From positions 4,591,001 to 4,655,000 of the forward strand of contig NZ_CP132910.1 in assembly GCF_030846775.1 (NCBI RefSeq): DNA of 64,000 nt. Reading direction: 5' to 3'. Positions 42,365-50,621 of this stretch are shown piece after piece. Made by a program: the position numbers and the translations under genes. The stretch comes from Geothrix sp. 21YS21S-2. GTDB taxonomy: Bacteria > Acidobacteriota > Holophagae > Holophagales > Holophagaceae. The first letter of the stretch is position 1. Every line of letters begins with the position of its first letter. The notes beneath the pieces were generated by a model. That model made no database searches, had not been told where the DNA came from, and saw only the letters and a list, made by a program, of their open reading frames with translations.

Positions 42365-43501
42365 ATGGATCCTGTTCTCTACTCCTACTACATACCGAGG
42401 CATGACCCAGAGGTTGTGGCCAGGAACGTGGTCCGTGCGCATCTGGCCGATCACCTGCTCATGTGGCGGCGCATCTCCGACGCCTGCGAGCTGGTCTACC
42501 TCGCCACCTGCCAGCGGGTCATCTTCATGTTCTGGGGCGGGGACGGCACCACGCTGGGCTTCGACCCCGACATCGAGTGCTTCCAGGGGGAGGCCGCCTG
42601 GCGGCACCTGCTGGAGGTGGCCACCGGCCTCAACAGCGCCAACCTGGGCGACCGGGAGATCGTGGGCCAGATGAAGCAGGCCCTGCAGACGGCCAAGGAG
42701 ACCCGCACCGCGGGCCACGAGGCCCAGGCGGCCTTCGAGGACATCCTCCGCGAGGCCCAGCGCCTGCGTACCCGCATCGGCCTGGACGACGGCAGCGCCA
42801 GCGTGGCCACCGCCGCCCTGCGCCACCTGGAGACGACCCTGGCCCCGGGCGCCAAGGTCGCCATCGTGGGCGTCGGCCCCATGAGCCGGTACCTGGCCCA
42901 GCGCCTGCCCGAGCGCGGCTTCCAGATCACCATGAGCAACCGGACCCTGTCCAAGGCCGAGGCCTTCGGCCTGCCGCTGGTGCCCCTGGCCCAGCTCCAG
43001 ATGGATCCCGAGGGGTTCGACGCGGTGGTCACGGCCACCGCCAGCTCGGCCCCCATCTTCACCAAGGGCAACTGGGAGCGCCTGGACCGGCCCCCCGTGA
43101 GGCTGGTGGACCTGGCCCTCCCCTACGACACCGAACCCGAGATGGACGAGATCCCCTGGGTCACCCGCGTGGACCTGTCCACCTTCCTGGCGGAGACCGA
43201 GGGCGGGCGCATGAAGCGGCGGGAAGCCGCGGTGCACGCCGAGCCCTACATCGTCGGCGCCGTGGAGCGCCTTCGGCGCCGCGCGGACGCCCGGATCCAG
43301 AAGCACGCCAACCGCACCGCCCAGGATCGCCTCACGGAAGCCTGGGAGGCCCTGGAGGCGGAAGCCGTCGCGCCCGGTAGTGTGCTCGCCGGTCTCGACC
43401 CCGTCCAGATGGAAGCCCTGGAGGCCCTCCTCAAGCGGGGGCGCACGCTCGCCTTCCGGGCCCTCAACCTCCACCGTGAGCCAGCCCTGGAAGGACGATG
43501 A
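42365..43501 (+). CDS. hemA: Glutamyl-tRNA reductase
   Basis: A 378-residue NADPH-dependent enzyme that reduces glutamyl-tRNA(Glu) to glutamate-1-semialdehyde, the first step of the C5 haem route. The catalytic Cys49 lies in YLATCQRVIF; the family sequence is TCNR, so this copy has Gln for Asn. The second signature GLNSANLGDREIVGQMKQA matches the conserved L-G-E/D-x-Q-I-x-G-Q region, and the Rossmann fold with GVGPMSRYLA (about 180) follows. The C-terminal dimerisation helix is shorter than usual. It is the first gene of the haem run and overlaps hemC by four bases. Confidence 0.93.
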   Translation: MDPVLYSYYIPRHDPEVVARNVVRAHLADHLLMWRRISDACELVYLATCQRVIFMFWGGDGTTLGFDPDIECFQGEAAWRHLLEVATGLNSANLGDREIVGQMKQALQTAKETRTAGHEAQAAFEDILREAQRLRTRIGLDDGSASVATAALRHLETTLAPGAKVAIVGVGPMSRYLAQRLPERGFQITMSNRTLSKAEAFGLPLVPLAQLQMDPEGFDAVVTATASSAPIFTKGNWERLDRPPVRLVDLALPYDTEPEMDEIPWVTRVDLSTFLAETEGGRMKRREAAVHAEPYIVGAVERLRRRADARIQKHANRTAQDRLTEAWEALEAEAVAPGSVLAGLDPVQMEALEALLKRGRTLAFRALNLHREPALEGR

Positions 43502-44367
43502 AAATAATACTGGGCACGCGGGGTTCCCTCCTCGCCGTGCAGCAATCGGAAGACCTGGTGGCCCACCTGCGTGCGGCCGGGCATGAAGTCCTCTGGAAGC
43601 GGTTCACCACCCACGGCGACCAGTGGCTCGCCGGCCCCCTGGGCAAGGAGGAGGGCGCGGGCTTCTTCACCAAGGAACTGGAGGACGCCCTCCTGTGCAA
43701 GGACGTGGACCTCCTCATCCACTCCTTCAAGGACGTGGCCCTGGACCGCCCCGCCGGGATCGTCACCGCCTGCGTCCCGGAGCGGGAGGACTCGGCCGAT
43801 TGGCTCGTCATGCGCCCCGACGCCCCGGAGAACCCCGTCATCGGCACCAGCTCCGAACGGCGCCTGCGGTTCCTTTCCCAGGCCCTTCCCAAGGCCTCCT
43901 TCACCTGGATCCGCGGCAACGTCCCCACCCGGCTCCAGCGGGTCAAGGACGGCCTGCTGCGCGACGAGCCCCTCCACGGCACCGTGCTGGCGGCCGCGGG
44001 CCTGCGCCGCCTGGGCCTGGACCTCGCCGGCCTGGACGTGCGGCCCTTCGGGCCCCGGGAGCTGCTCCCGGCCCCGGCCCAGGGCGCCCTCCTGGCGGAA
44101 TGCCGGGCGGAAGACGTCGCCATCATCGAAGCCCTCAAGGGCTTCCACCACGCCCCGACCCTGAAGTGCGTGACGCTCGAGCGGGAAGTCCTGCGGGGCA
44201 TCGGCGGCGGCTGCCAGCAGCCGCTGGGCGCCCTCTGCGTGGAGGAGGCCGGCGGCTTCCATCTCCAGGCCGCCTACGCGGGGCCGGACGGAATCCGGTG
44301 GGGCCAGTCCCGCAGCAAAGATGAGGATGTCCTCGTCACCGAGGTCCTCCGGGGGCTGGGGCTGTGA
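43498..44367 (+). CDS. hemC: Hydroxymethylbilane synthase (porphobilinogen deaminase)
   Basis: A 289-residue enzyme that joins four porphobilinogens into hydroxymethylbilane. It has the N-terminal GTRGSLLAVQQ, the arginine-rich GNVPTRLQRVKDG, the active-site Asp in SFKDV (residue 79), and the dipyrromethane-attachment Cys239 in GIGGGCQQPLG. The length is normal. It starts inside hemA (ATGA) and its stop overlaps the GTG of hemD, so the three are coupled. Cytoplasmic. Confidence 0.95.
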   Translation: MKIILGTRGSLLAVQQSEDLVAHLRAAGHEVLWKRFTTHGDQWLAGPLGKEEGAGFFTKELEDALLCKDVDLLIHSFKDVALDRPAGIVTACVPEREDSADWLVMRPDAPENPVIGTSSERRLRFLSQALPKASFTWIRGNVPTRLQRVKDGLLRDEPLHGTVLAAAGLRRLGLDLAGLDVRPFGPRELLPAPAQGALLAECRAEDVAIIEALKGFHHAPTLKCVTLEREVLRGIGGGCQQPLGALCVEEAGGFHLQAAYAGPDGIRWGQSRSKDEDVLVTEVLRGLGL

Positions 44368-44999
44368 AACGCGTGGGCCTCGCCCGCGCCCAGGATGACG
44401 CGATGAGCCGGGCCGTCTCGGCCGCGGGCTGGGAACCCGTCACCTTCCGGGTCACCACGCTCGAGGCGACCGGCGCCCCGGCTCCGCATCCGCGCCCCGA
44501 CGGCGTCATCGTCCTCAGCCCGGCCGCTGCCCGGCTCGCCCAGATCCCTCCGGGCGTGCCCTGCCTGGCCCAGGGCGCGGCCACCGCGCGGGCCCTGGAG
44601 GGCCGGCAGGTGGTCACCAGCGCGATCCCCCAGGCCGAGGGCCTCGTGCAGCTGCTCAAGGACCGCTTCCCCGGGGGCGGGACCTTCCTCCTGGCCCGGG
44701 CCGAGCGCAGCCGGGAGCACCTGGAGGAGGCCCTGAGGGGCACCCCGTGGACCGTCCTCCCCTGGATCACCCACCGGGAAGTGCCCCTGGACCCCCCGCC
44801 GGAGCTTCCGGATCTGGACGCCATGCTGGCCCTCAGCCCCCTCCAGGCCGAAGTGCTGGGCCCCCTCTCCGGGGACCGCCTGCGCCTGGCCTGGGGTGAA
44901 CGAACGGACCGGGCCTTCGCCCAAGTGGGATATCCTTCCCATGGCTGGTGCGAGCCCCACCTGTCCGCCCTGCAGCAACTCCTGTCTTCACGAGGTTGA
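44364..44999 (+). CDS. hemD: Uroporphyrinogen-III synthase
   Basis: A 211-residue protein assigned to uroporphyrinogen-III synthase by position and weak family features, since this family has little sequence conservation. It has a plausible two-domain alpha/beta layout (GLARAQDDAMSRAVSAAGWEPVTF, then PDGVIVLSPAAARLAQIP and LLARAERSREHLEEAL). It is coupled to hemC by a GTGA overlap and precedes hemB by two bases. It should cyclise hydroxymethylbilane with ring-D inversion. It is somewhat short compared with E. coli HemD (about 246 residues). Confidence 0.82.
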   Translation: MKRVGLARAQDDAMSRAVSAAGWEPVTFRVTTLEATGAPAPHPRPDGVIVLSPAAARLAQIPPGVPCLAQGAATARALEGRQVVTSAIPQAEGLVQLLKDRFPGGGTFLLARAERSREHLEEALRGTPWTVLPWITHREVPLDPPPELPDLDAMLALSPLQAEVLGPLSGDRLRLAWGERTDRAFAQVGYPSHGWCEPHLSALQQLLSSRG

Positions 45000-45001
45000 C
45001 C

Positions 45002-45973
45002 ATGCTGATCCGATCCCGCCGCCTTCGCACCACCAACGCCATGAGGGACCTCGTGGCCGAGACCACCGTCCAGGCCCGGAACCTCATCCAGGGCCACTTC
45101 GTGCAGCCCGGCAACGACTCCACCGAGATCTCCAGCCTCCCCGGCATCTCCCGCAACAGCGTGGAGGCCACCGTCCGCCAGGTGGAGTCCGACCTGAAGC
45201 TGGGCCTGCGCAGCCACCTCTTCTTCGGCGTCCCCGACCCTTCCGACAAGGCCTCCGACGCCCACGCCGCCCACGACCACGAGGGCATCGTGCCCGTGAC
45301 CGTGCGCCGCCTGAAGAAGGAGTTCGGCTCGGACGTCATCGTCATGACCGACGTGTGCCTGTGCGCCTACACCGACACCGGCCACTGCGGCGTCAACGAC
45401 GGCCCCGTGATCGTCAACGACAAGTCGGTGGAGATCCTGGCCCGCATGGCCGTGGCCCACGCCGAGGCCGGCGCCGACATGGTGGCCCCCTCCGACATGA
45501 TGGACGGCCGCATCCGCGCCATGCGCGAGGCCATGGACGCCCAGGGCTTCACCCAGACCGGCATCCTCAGCTACGCCATCAAGCACGCCGGCGCCTACTA
45601 CGGCCCCTTCCGCGAGGCCGCGGACTCCTCCCCGAAGTTCGGCGACCGCCGCAGCTACCAGATGGATCCCAGGAACGCGAGGGAGGGCCTGCGCGACGCC
45701 CTGCTGGACCTGGAGGAGGGCGCCGACGCCCTCATGGTCAAGCCCGCCATGCCCAACCTGGACCTGATCTGGCGCCTGCGGGAGAAGACCCTCTGCCCCA
45801 TCGCCGCCTACCACGTCTCCTCCGAATTCAGCAGCGTCAAGGCCGGGGCCCGCATGGGCTGGCTGGACGAGGCCAACCTCTTCAGGGAGCACCTGCTGGC
45901 CATCCGCCGCGCGGGCGCCGACTGGATCGTCACCTACGTGGCCCGCGAGGCCCTTGAGAAGAAGTGGATCTGA
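45002..45973 (+). CDS. hemB: Delta-aminolevulinic acid dehydratase (porphobilinogen synthase)
   Basis: A 323-residue enzyme that condenses two 5-aminolevulinates to porphobilinogen. It carries the zinc-site cysteines in DVCLCAYTDTGHCGVND (Cys119, Cys121, Cys129), so it belongs to the zinc-using type, and the lysines in LSYAIKHAGAYYGPFREA and LMVKPAM are the substrate Schiff-base positions. I chose the ATG at 45002 with GAGG upstream; a longer frame exists but adds sequence overlapping hemD. Cytoplasmic. Confidence 0.95.
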   Translation: MLIRSRRLRTTNAMRDLVAETTVQARNLIQGHFVQPGNDSTEISSLPGISRNSVEATVRQVESDLKLGLRSHLFFGVPDPSDKASDAHAAHDHEGIVPVTVRRLKKEFGSDVIVMTDVCLCAYTDTGHCGVNDGPVIVNDKSVEILARMAVAHAEAGADMVAPSDMMDGRIRAMREAMDAQGFTQTGILSYAIKHAGAYYGPFREAADSSPKFGDRRSYQMDPRNAREGLRDALLDLEEGADALMVKPAMPNLDLIWRLREKTLCPIAAYHVSSEFSSVKAGARMGWLDEANLFREHLLAIRRAGADWIVTYVAREALEKKWI

Positions 45974-45975
45974 CC

Positions 45976-47241
45976 ATGAGCAACGACACCCTGTTCCAGG
46001 AAGCCCTCACCCACTTTCCTGGCGGCGTCTCCAGTCCCGTGCGCGCCTTCCGCGCCGTGGGCGGGACCCCGAAGTTCTTCCGCAAGGCCTGGGGCAGCCG
46101 CTTCGAGGACGAGGAGGGCCGCCGCTACGTGGACCTCTGCATGTCCTGGGGCCCGCTGATCCTCGGCCACGCCGTGCCCGAGATCATCTCCGCCGCCGTG
46201 GAGGCCATGCAGGAGGGCCTCACCTTCGGCGCCCCCAGCCGGCGCGAGATCGCCCTGGCCCGGCGGATCAAGTCGATGGTCCCCTTCGTGGAGAAGATGC
46301 GCTTCGTGTCCTCGGGCACGGAGGCCGTGATGAGCGCCCTGCGCGCCGCCCGCGGCTTCACGAAGCGCGACCGCATCCTGAAGTTCGACGGCTGCTACCA
46401 CGGCCACAGCGACGCGATGCTCGTGAAGGCGGGCTCCGGACTCGTCACCTTCGGCGAGCCCAGCAGCGCGGGTGTGCCCCGGGGCTTCGCCGACCTGACC
46501 ACCGTCATCAGCCTGGACGACCTGGAGGCCCTCGAGGCCACCTTCGACAAGCTCGGCCACGAGCTGGCCGCGGCCATCATCGAGCCCATCCCCGCCAACA
46601 ACGGCCTCCTGGTGCAGGACACGGCCTTCCTCCGGCGCCTGCGCGAGCTGTGCACCGCCTACGGCGTGGTCCTGATCTTCGACGAGGTCATCAGCGGCTT
46701 CCGCGTGGCCCCCGGCGGCGCCGCCGAGCTCCTGGGCATCACCCCCGACCTGGTCACCTACGGCAAGATCATCGGCGGCGGCATGCCGGTGGGGCTCTAC
46801 GGCGGGCGCAAGGACATCATGGCCGTCATCTCCCCCGACGGCCCCGTCTACCAGGCCGGCACGCTCAGCGGCAACCCCGTGGCCATGGCCGCGGGCCTGG
46901 CCACCCTCGAGCGCCTCACGCCCAACCTCTACCGCGACCTCGACCAGAAGGGGGCCCAGTGGGCCGCCGCCTTCGAGAAGATGCCCGGCCTGCACGTGCC
47001 CCGCGTGGGCAGCCTCCTGTGGCCGCTCTTCCAGCCCGGCGTCAAGCGCGCCGACCGCGTGGAGTCCGGCGCCATCGACCGGTTCAACAGGATGCACGGC
47101 CTTCTGCTGAAGGAGGGCGTCTACCTCCCCCCCTCCGGCTACGAAGTGGCCTTCCTCTCCGCCGCCCACGGCGAGGAGGAGCTGGCCCACGTCGAACGCG
47201 CCATCGGCGTGGTCGCCGCCGCCCTCAAGAACGAAGCCTAG
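45976..47241 (+). CDS. hemL: Glutamate-1-semialdehyde 2,1-aminomutase
   Basis: A 421-residue PLP enzyme that converts glutamate-1-semialdehyde to 5-aminolevulinate. It has the family N-terminus FPGGVSSPVRAFRAVGG, MRFVSSGTEAVMSALRAAR, DEVISGFRV and the PLP lysine (Lys264) in TYGKIIGGGMPVG. It lies two bases after hemB. Its presence with hemA confirms the C5 route and rules out an ALAS (hemA-type synthase) route in this operon. The ATG at 45976 is preferred to a GTG 12 bases earlier. Confidence 0.95.
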   Translation: MSNDTLFQEALTHFPGGVSSPVRAFRAVGGTPKFFRKAWGSRFEDEEGRRYVDLCMSWGPLILGHAVPEIISAAVEAMQEGLTFGAPSRREIALARRIKSMVPFVEKMRFVSSGTEAVMSALRAARGFTKRDRILKFDGCYHGHSDAMLVKAGSGLVTFGEPSSAGVPRGFADLTTVISLDDLEALEATFDKLGHELAAAIIEPIPANNGLLVQDTAFLRRLRELCTAYGVVLIFDEVISGFRVAPGGAAELLGITPDLVTYGKIIGGGMPVGLYGGRKDIMAVISPDGPVYQAGTLSGNPVAMAAGLATLERLTPNLYRDLDQKGAQWAAAFEKMPGLHVPRVGSLLWPLFQPGVKRADRVESGAIDRFNRMHGLLLKEGVYLPPSGYEVAFLSAAHGEEELAHVERAIGVVAAALKNEA

Positions 47242-47253
47242 AACGGAACCGCC

Positions 47254-48240
47254 ATGACTCCTCAGCTCGTCCGCGCCCTCCGGGGTGAAGTTCTGCCCAC
47301 GCCCCCCATCTGGTTCATGCGCCAGGCGGGGCGGTTCCTGCCCGAGTACCGGAAGATCCGCGAGAAGGCCACCTTCGAGGACCTGCTCTACGACTCCGAC
47401 CTGGCCGCCGAGGTCACCCTCCAGCCGGTGCGCCGCTTCCCCAAGCTCGACGGCGCCATCATCTTCTCGGACATCCTGGTGATCCTGGACGCCCTGGGCT
47501 GCGGCGTGGTGATCCCCGAGGGGGGCCCCCGCCTCACGAAGACCCTGGACCAGATCGACCCGGACATCCTCCTGGACGAGAAGGTGTTCGAGTCCGTGCA
47601 GGCCGCGCTGCGCAAGGTGCGCGCCGCCCTGCCCGAGGACAAGGCCCTGCTGGGCTTCGCCGGCGCCCCCTGGACCCTCCTGGCCTACGGCATGGAGGGC
47701 AAGGGCAGCAAGAACTGGGTGCGGGCCAAGTCCTACCTCCACCAGGAGCCCGAGAAGGCCCGCAAGTGGCTGGACCGCCTCGCGGACGCCTCGGCGCGCC
47801 TGCTCAACCTCCACATCGGCGCCGGCGCCCAGGGCGTGCAGCTCTTCGACACCTGGGCCGGGGAACTGGACCGGGAGGACTTCGAGGCCTTCGCCCTGCC
47901 CGCCGCCCACCGGGCCCTCGCGCAGGTGGAAGGCGCCCCCCGGCTCTACTTCCCCCGGGGCATCCTCCCCGCCAGCCTCGGGACCCTTCCGTGCGAGGGC
48001 TTCGCGGTGTCCTGGCAGGTCCCCATGGCCCAGGCCCGGGCCCAGTTCCCCGGCAAGGTGCTCCAGGGCAACCTGGACCCCACCTCCCTGCTGGCTGGCG
48101 AAGAGACGGCCGTCCGCAAGGCCAAGGCCATCGTGCAGGTGATGAAGGGCGCCCCCCACGTGTTCAACCTCGGCCACGGGCTGCTGCCCGAGACGGACCC
48201 GGCGGTGGTGGGTGCGGTGATCGACGCGGTCAAGGGATAG
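47254..48240 (+). CDS. hemE: Uroporphyrinogen decarboxylase
   Basis: A 328-residue enzyme that removes four carboxyl groups from uroporphyrinogen III to give coproporphyrinogen III. Recognised by PPIWFMRQAGRFLPEYRKIRE near the N-terminus (the IWxMRQAGR signature), FSDILVILDALG and the later GFAGAPWTLLAYGMEGKG. The C-terminal GNLDPTSLLA and HVFNLGHGLLPETDP are also typical. It follows hemL by 12 bases. The length is usual for the family. Confidence 0.95.
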   Translation: MTPQLVRALRGEVLPTPPIWFMRQAGRFLPEYRKIREKATFEDLLYDSDLAAEVTLQPVRRFPKLDGAIIFSDILVILDALGCGVVIPEGGPRLTKTLDQIDPDILLDEKVFESVQAALRKVRAALPEDKALLGFAGAPWTLLAYGMEGKGSKNWVRAKSYLHQEPEKARKWLDRLADASARLLNLHIGAGAQGVQLFDTWAGELDREDFEAFALPAAHRALAQVEGAPRLYFPRGILPASLGTLPCEGFAVSWQVPMAQARAQFPGKVLQGNLDPTSLLAGEETAVRKAKAIVQVMKGAPHVFNLGHGLLPETDPAVVGAVIDAVKG

Positions 48241-48293
48241 TTGACCGGAATCATCCCCTTTATCTGCGAAAATGGACTCTGGAGGTTCCGAAG

Positions 48294-49664
48294 ATGGCCC
48301 TGTCCCTCTCCGACCTGATCAAGCACTACGACCGCCCCGGACCCCGCTACACCGGCTACCCCATGCCGCCGGTGTGGTCCGAGGGGTTCCCCCAGGAGGA
48401 GGTGGCCCAGGCCCTGGCGCGCGCCGACGCCGACCCCGAGCCGCTCTCCCTCTACGCCCACCTCCCCTTCTGCAAGCGCCGCTGCTCCTACTGCGGCTGC
48501 AACGTGGTGGTGAGCCCCCACTACTCGCCCGTGGACGGCTTCCTGAAGTCCCTGGAGACCGAAGTGGAGATGTGGGCCTCACACCTGCCCACCCGCCGCG
48601 GCGCCATCCAGCTCCACTGGGGGGGCGGCACGCCCACCTACCTGAACGTGGCCGACCTCAAGCGCACCTTCAAGCTCATCACCGACCGCTTCCCGCTGCT
48701 GCCCGGGGCCGAGGTCTCCATCGAGGTGGACCCCACCTTCCTGGAGCCCGACCAGCTTCCCGCCCTGCGCGAGATGGGCTTCAACCGGGTGTCCTTCGGC
48801 GTGCAGGACCTGGACGAGCACGTGCAGGAGCTGATCACCCGGGGCCAGACCTGGGAGCAGACGCTGACCACCGTCAAGCAGGCCCGCGAACTGGGCTTTC
48901 CCGGCGTGAACCTGGACCTGGTCTACGGCCTGCCCGGCCAGACCATGGCCACCTTCCGGCGCACCCTGGAGAGCACCCTGGAGCTGAACCCCGACCGCAT
49001 GGCCATCTACGGCTTCGCCTACCTGCCCTCGGTCATGCCCTACCAGCGCAGCATCCCCGCCGAGACCCTGCCCAGCCCCGAATTGCGGCTGGACCTCCTG
49101 CTCCTGGCCGTGGACATCCTGGAGAAGCACGGCTACGTGGCCATCGGCATGGACCACTTCGCCCGCCCCGGCGACGAGATGGCCAAGGCCGTCAAGGAAG
49201 GCCGCCTCATCCGCAACTTCATGGGCTACGCCGTGGCCGCGGGTTCCGACCTCCTGGGCTTCGGCCCCAGCGCCATCTCCAACGTGGCCGGCGTCTACTC
49301 CCAGAACGAGAAGATCCTCACCAAGTGGGAGCGGGACATCGCCGAAGGCCGCTTCTCCGTGCACAAGGGCCACCGCCTCGACGGGGAGGACCTCATGCGC
49401 CGCTGGCTCATCCACGAGCTCATGGGCACCTTCGAGCTGCGCTGGGACGACCTCCGCCAGCGCTTCGGCGTGGACGGCCCGGTCCACTTCGCCGGCGCCA
49501 TCGAGGAGCTCAGGGCCGAGGTGCCCTTCGGCACCGTCGAGGTGCGCGACGAGGGCGTCTTCATCACGCCCCTGGGCCGGCGCTTCGTGCGCAACATCGT
49601 GCAGCCCTTCGACGCCTACCTGAAGAAGCTGGCCGCCAGCACCCCGTTCTCGAGAACGGTGTGA
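48294..49664 (+). CDS. hemN: Oxygen-independent coproporphyrinogen III dehydrogenase
   Basis: A 456-residue radical-SAM enzyme that converts coproporphyrinogen III to protoporphyrinogen IX without oxygen. The SAM cluster motif is CKRRCSYCGCN, including the extra Cys of true HemN, and YDRPGPRYTGYPMPPVW at the N-terminus and IGMDHFARPGDEM near residue 285 distinguish it from HemW. WGGGTPTYL and the C-terminal HemN domain follow. GGAGG nine bases before the ATG at 48294 fixes the start. It overlaps hemH by four bases (GTGA). Works with an oxygen-type HemY next door. Confidence 0.95.
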   Translation: MALSLSDLIKHYDRPGPRYTGYPMPPVWSEGFPQEEVAQALARADADPEPLSLYAHLPFCKRRCSYCGCNVVVSPHYSPVDGFLKSLETEVEMWASHLPTRRGAIQLHWGGGTPTYLNVADLKRTFKLITDRFPLLPGAEVSIEVDPTFLEPDQLPALREMGFNRVSFGVQDLDEHVQELITRGQTWEQTLTTVKQARELGFPGVNLDLVYGLPGQTMATFRRTLESTLELNPDRMAIYGFAYLPSVMPYQRSIPAETLPSPELRLDLLLLAVDILEKHGYVAIGMDHFARPGDEMAKAVKEGRLIRNFMGYAVAAGSDLLGFGPSAISNVAGVYSQNEKILTKWERDIAEGRFSVHKGHRLDGEDLMRRWLIHELMGTFELRWDDLRQRFGVDGPVHFAGAIEELRAEVPFGTVEVRDEGVFITPLGRRFVRNIVQPFDAYLKKLAASTPFSRTV

Positions 49665-50608
49665 AGCCTGACACCGCCGTCGTCCTGCTGAACCTGGGCG
49701 GCCCCCTGCGCTCCCGGGACGTGGAGGGCTTCCTCTACCGCCTCTTCTCCGACCGGGACATCATCAAGTTCCCGGGCCCCGCGTTCCTGCAGCCGCTGTT
49801 CGCCACCCTGCTGTCCAAGGGGCGCAGGAAGGAAGTGGAAGGCCGCTACGACGAGATCGGCGGCGGCAGCCCCATCCTGCGGGAGACCGCGCGCCAGGCC
49901 GCGGCGCTGCGCACCGCGCTGCGCGAAGCCGGACGCCCCGAGCCCGTGAAGATCGCCTTCCGCTACACCTCGCCCCGGGCCGCGGGCGTGCTGCGCTCGC
50001 TGAAGGGGCAGGGCATCCGGCGCATCGTGCCCGTCACCCTCTATCCGCACGACTGCAAGGCCACCACGGGCTCCAGCCTCGTGGAGCTGGAGCGCGAGGC
50101 CAGGGCCCTGGGCATGGAGGTCCTGCCCGGCGTCCTGCACTACGCCACCGACGCCGACTACCTGGAGAGCCTCGCGGGGCCCCTGGAGGCCGCGCTGCGC
50201 GAAGTGCCCGGCGCCACCGTGGTCTTCTCAGCCCACAGCCTGCCGGCAAGGCAGATCGAGCAGGGCGACGCCTACCAGCGGGAGATCGAGGCCACGGTGG
50301 AGGCCCTCAAGGCCCGTGTGGGCGACATCCCCGGCGGGTTCCGGCTGGCCTACCAGAGCAAGGTGGGCCCCATCAAGTGGCTGGAGCCCGAGCTGGGTTC
50401 GGTGCTGAGGACCCTGGGCGGGAAGGACATCATCGTCCTCCCCGTGAGCTTCGTCACCGAGCACATCGAGACCCTCCACGAGCTTGATATCCTTTTCAGG
50501 GACGTGGCGCTCAAGGCGGGCGTCCGCAGCTACCGGCGCCTCCCCGCCCCGGCCGCCGACCCCGCGTACATCCGCTGTCTTGCGCGGCGCACCCTGTCGG
50601 CAATCTGA
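49661..50608 (+). CDS. hemH: Ferrochelatase
   Basis: A 315-residue enzyme that inserts ferrous iron into protoporphyrin IX to give protohaem. The metal-site His is in VVFSAHSLPARQI (about residue 190), the conserved YQSKVGPIKWLEP follows, and the C-terminal region has VLPVSFVTEHIETLHELD with the active-site Glu. The start is a GTG overlapping the hemN stop. The N-terminus (AVVLLNLGGPLRSRDVEGFLYRLFSD) is typical of the family. Probably soluble or membrane-associated on the cytoplasmic side. Confidence 0.95.
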   Translation: MKPDTAVVLLNLGGPLRSRDVEGFLYRLFSDRDIIKFPGPAFLQPLFATLLSKGRRKEVEGRYDEIGGGSPILRETARQAAALRTALREAGRPEPVKIAFRYTSPRAAGVLRSLKGQGIRRIVPVTLYPHDCKATTGSSLVELEREARALGMEVLPGVLHYATDADYLESLAGPLEAALREVPGATVVFSAHSLPARQIEQGDAYQREIEATVEALKARVGDIPGGFRLAYQSKVGPIKWLEPELGSVLRTLGGKDIIVLPVSFVTEHIETLHELDILFRDVALKAGVRSYRRLPAPAADPAYIRCLARRTLSAI

Positions 50609-50621
50609 AAGCGAGGCTCCC

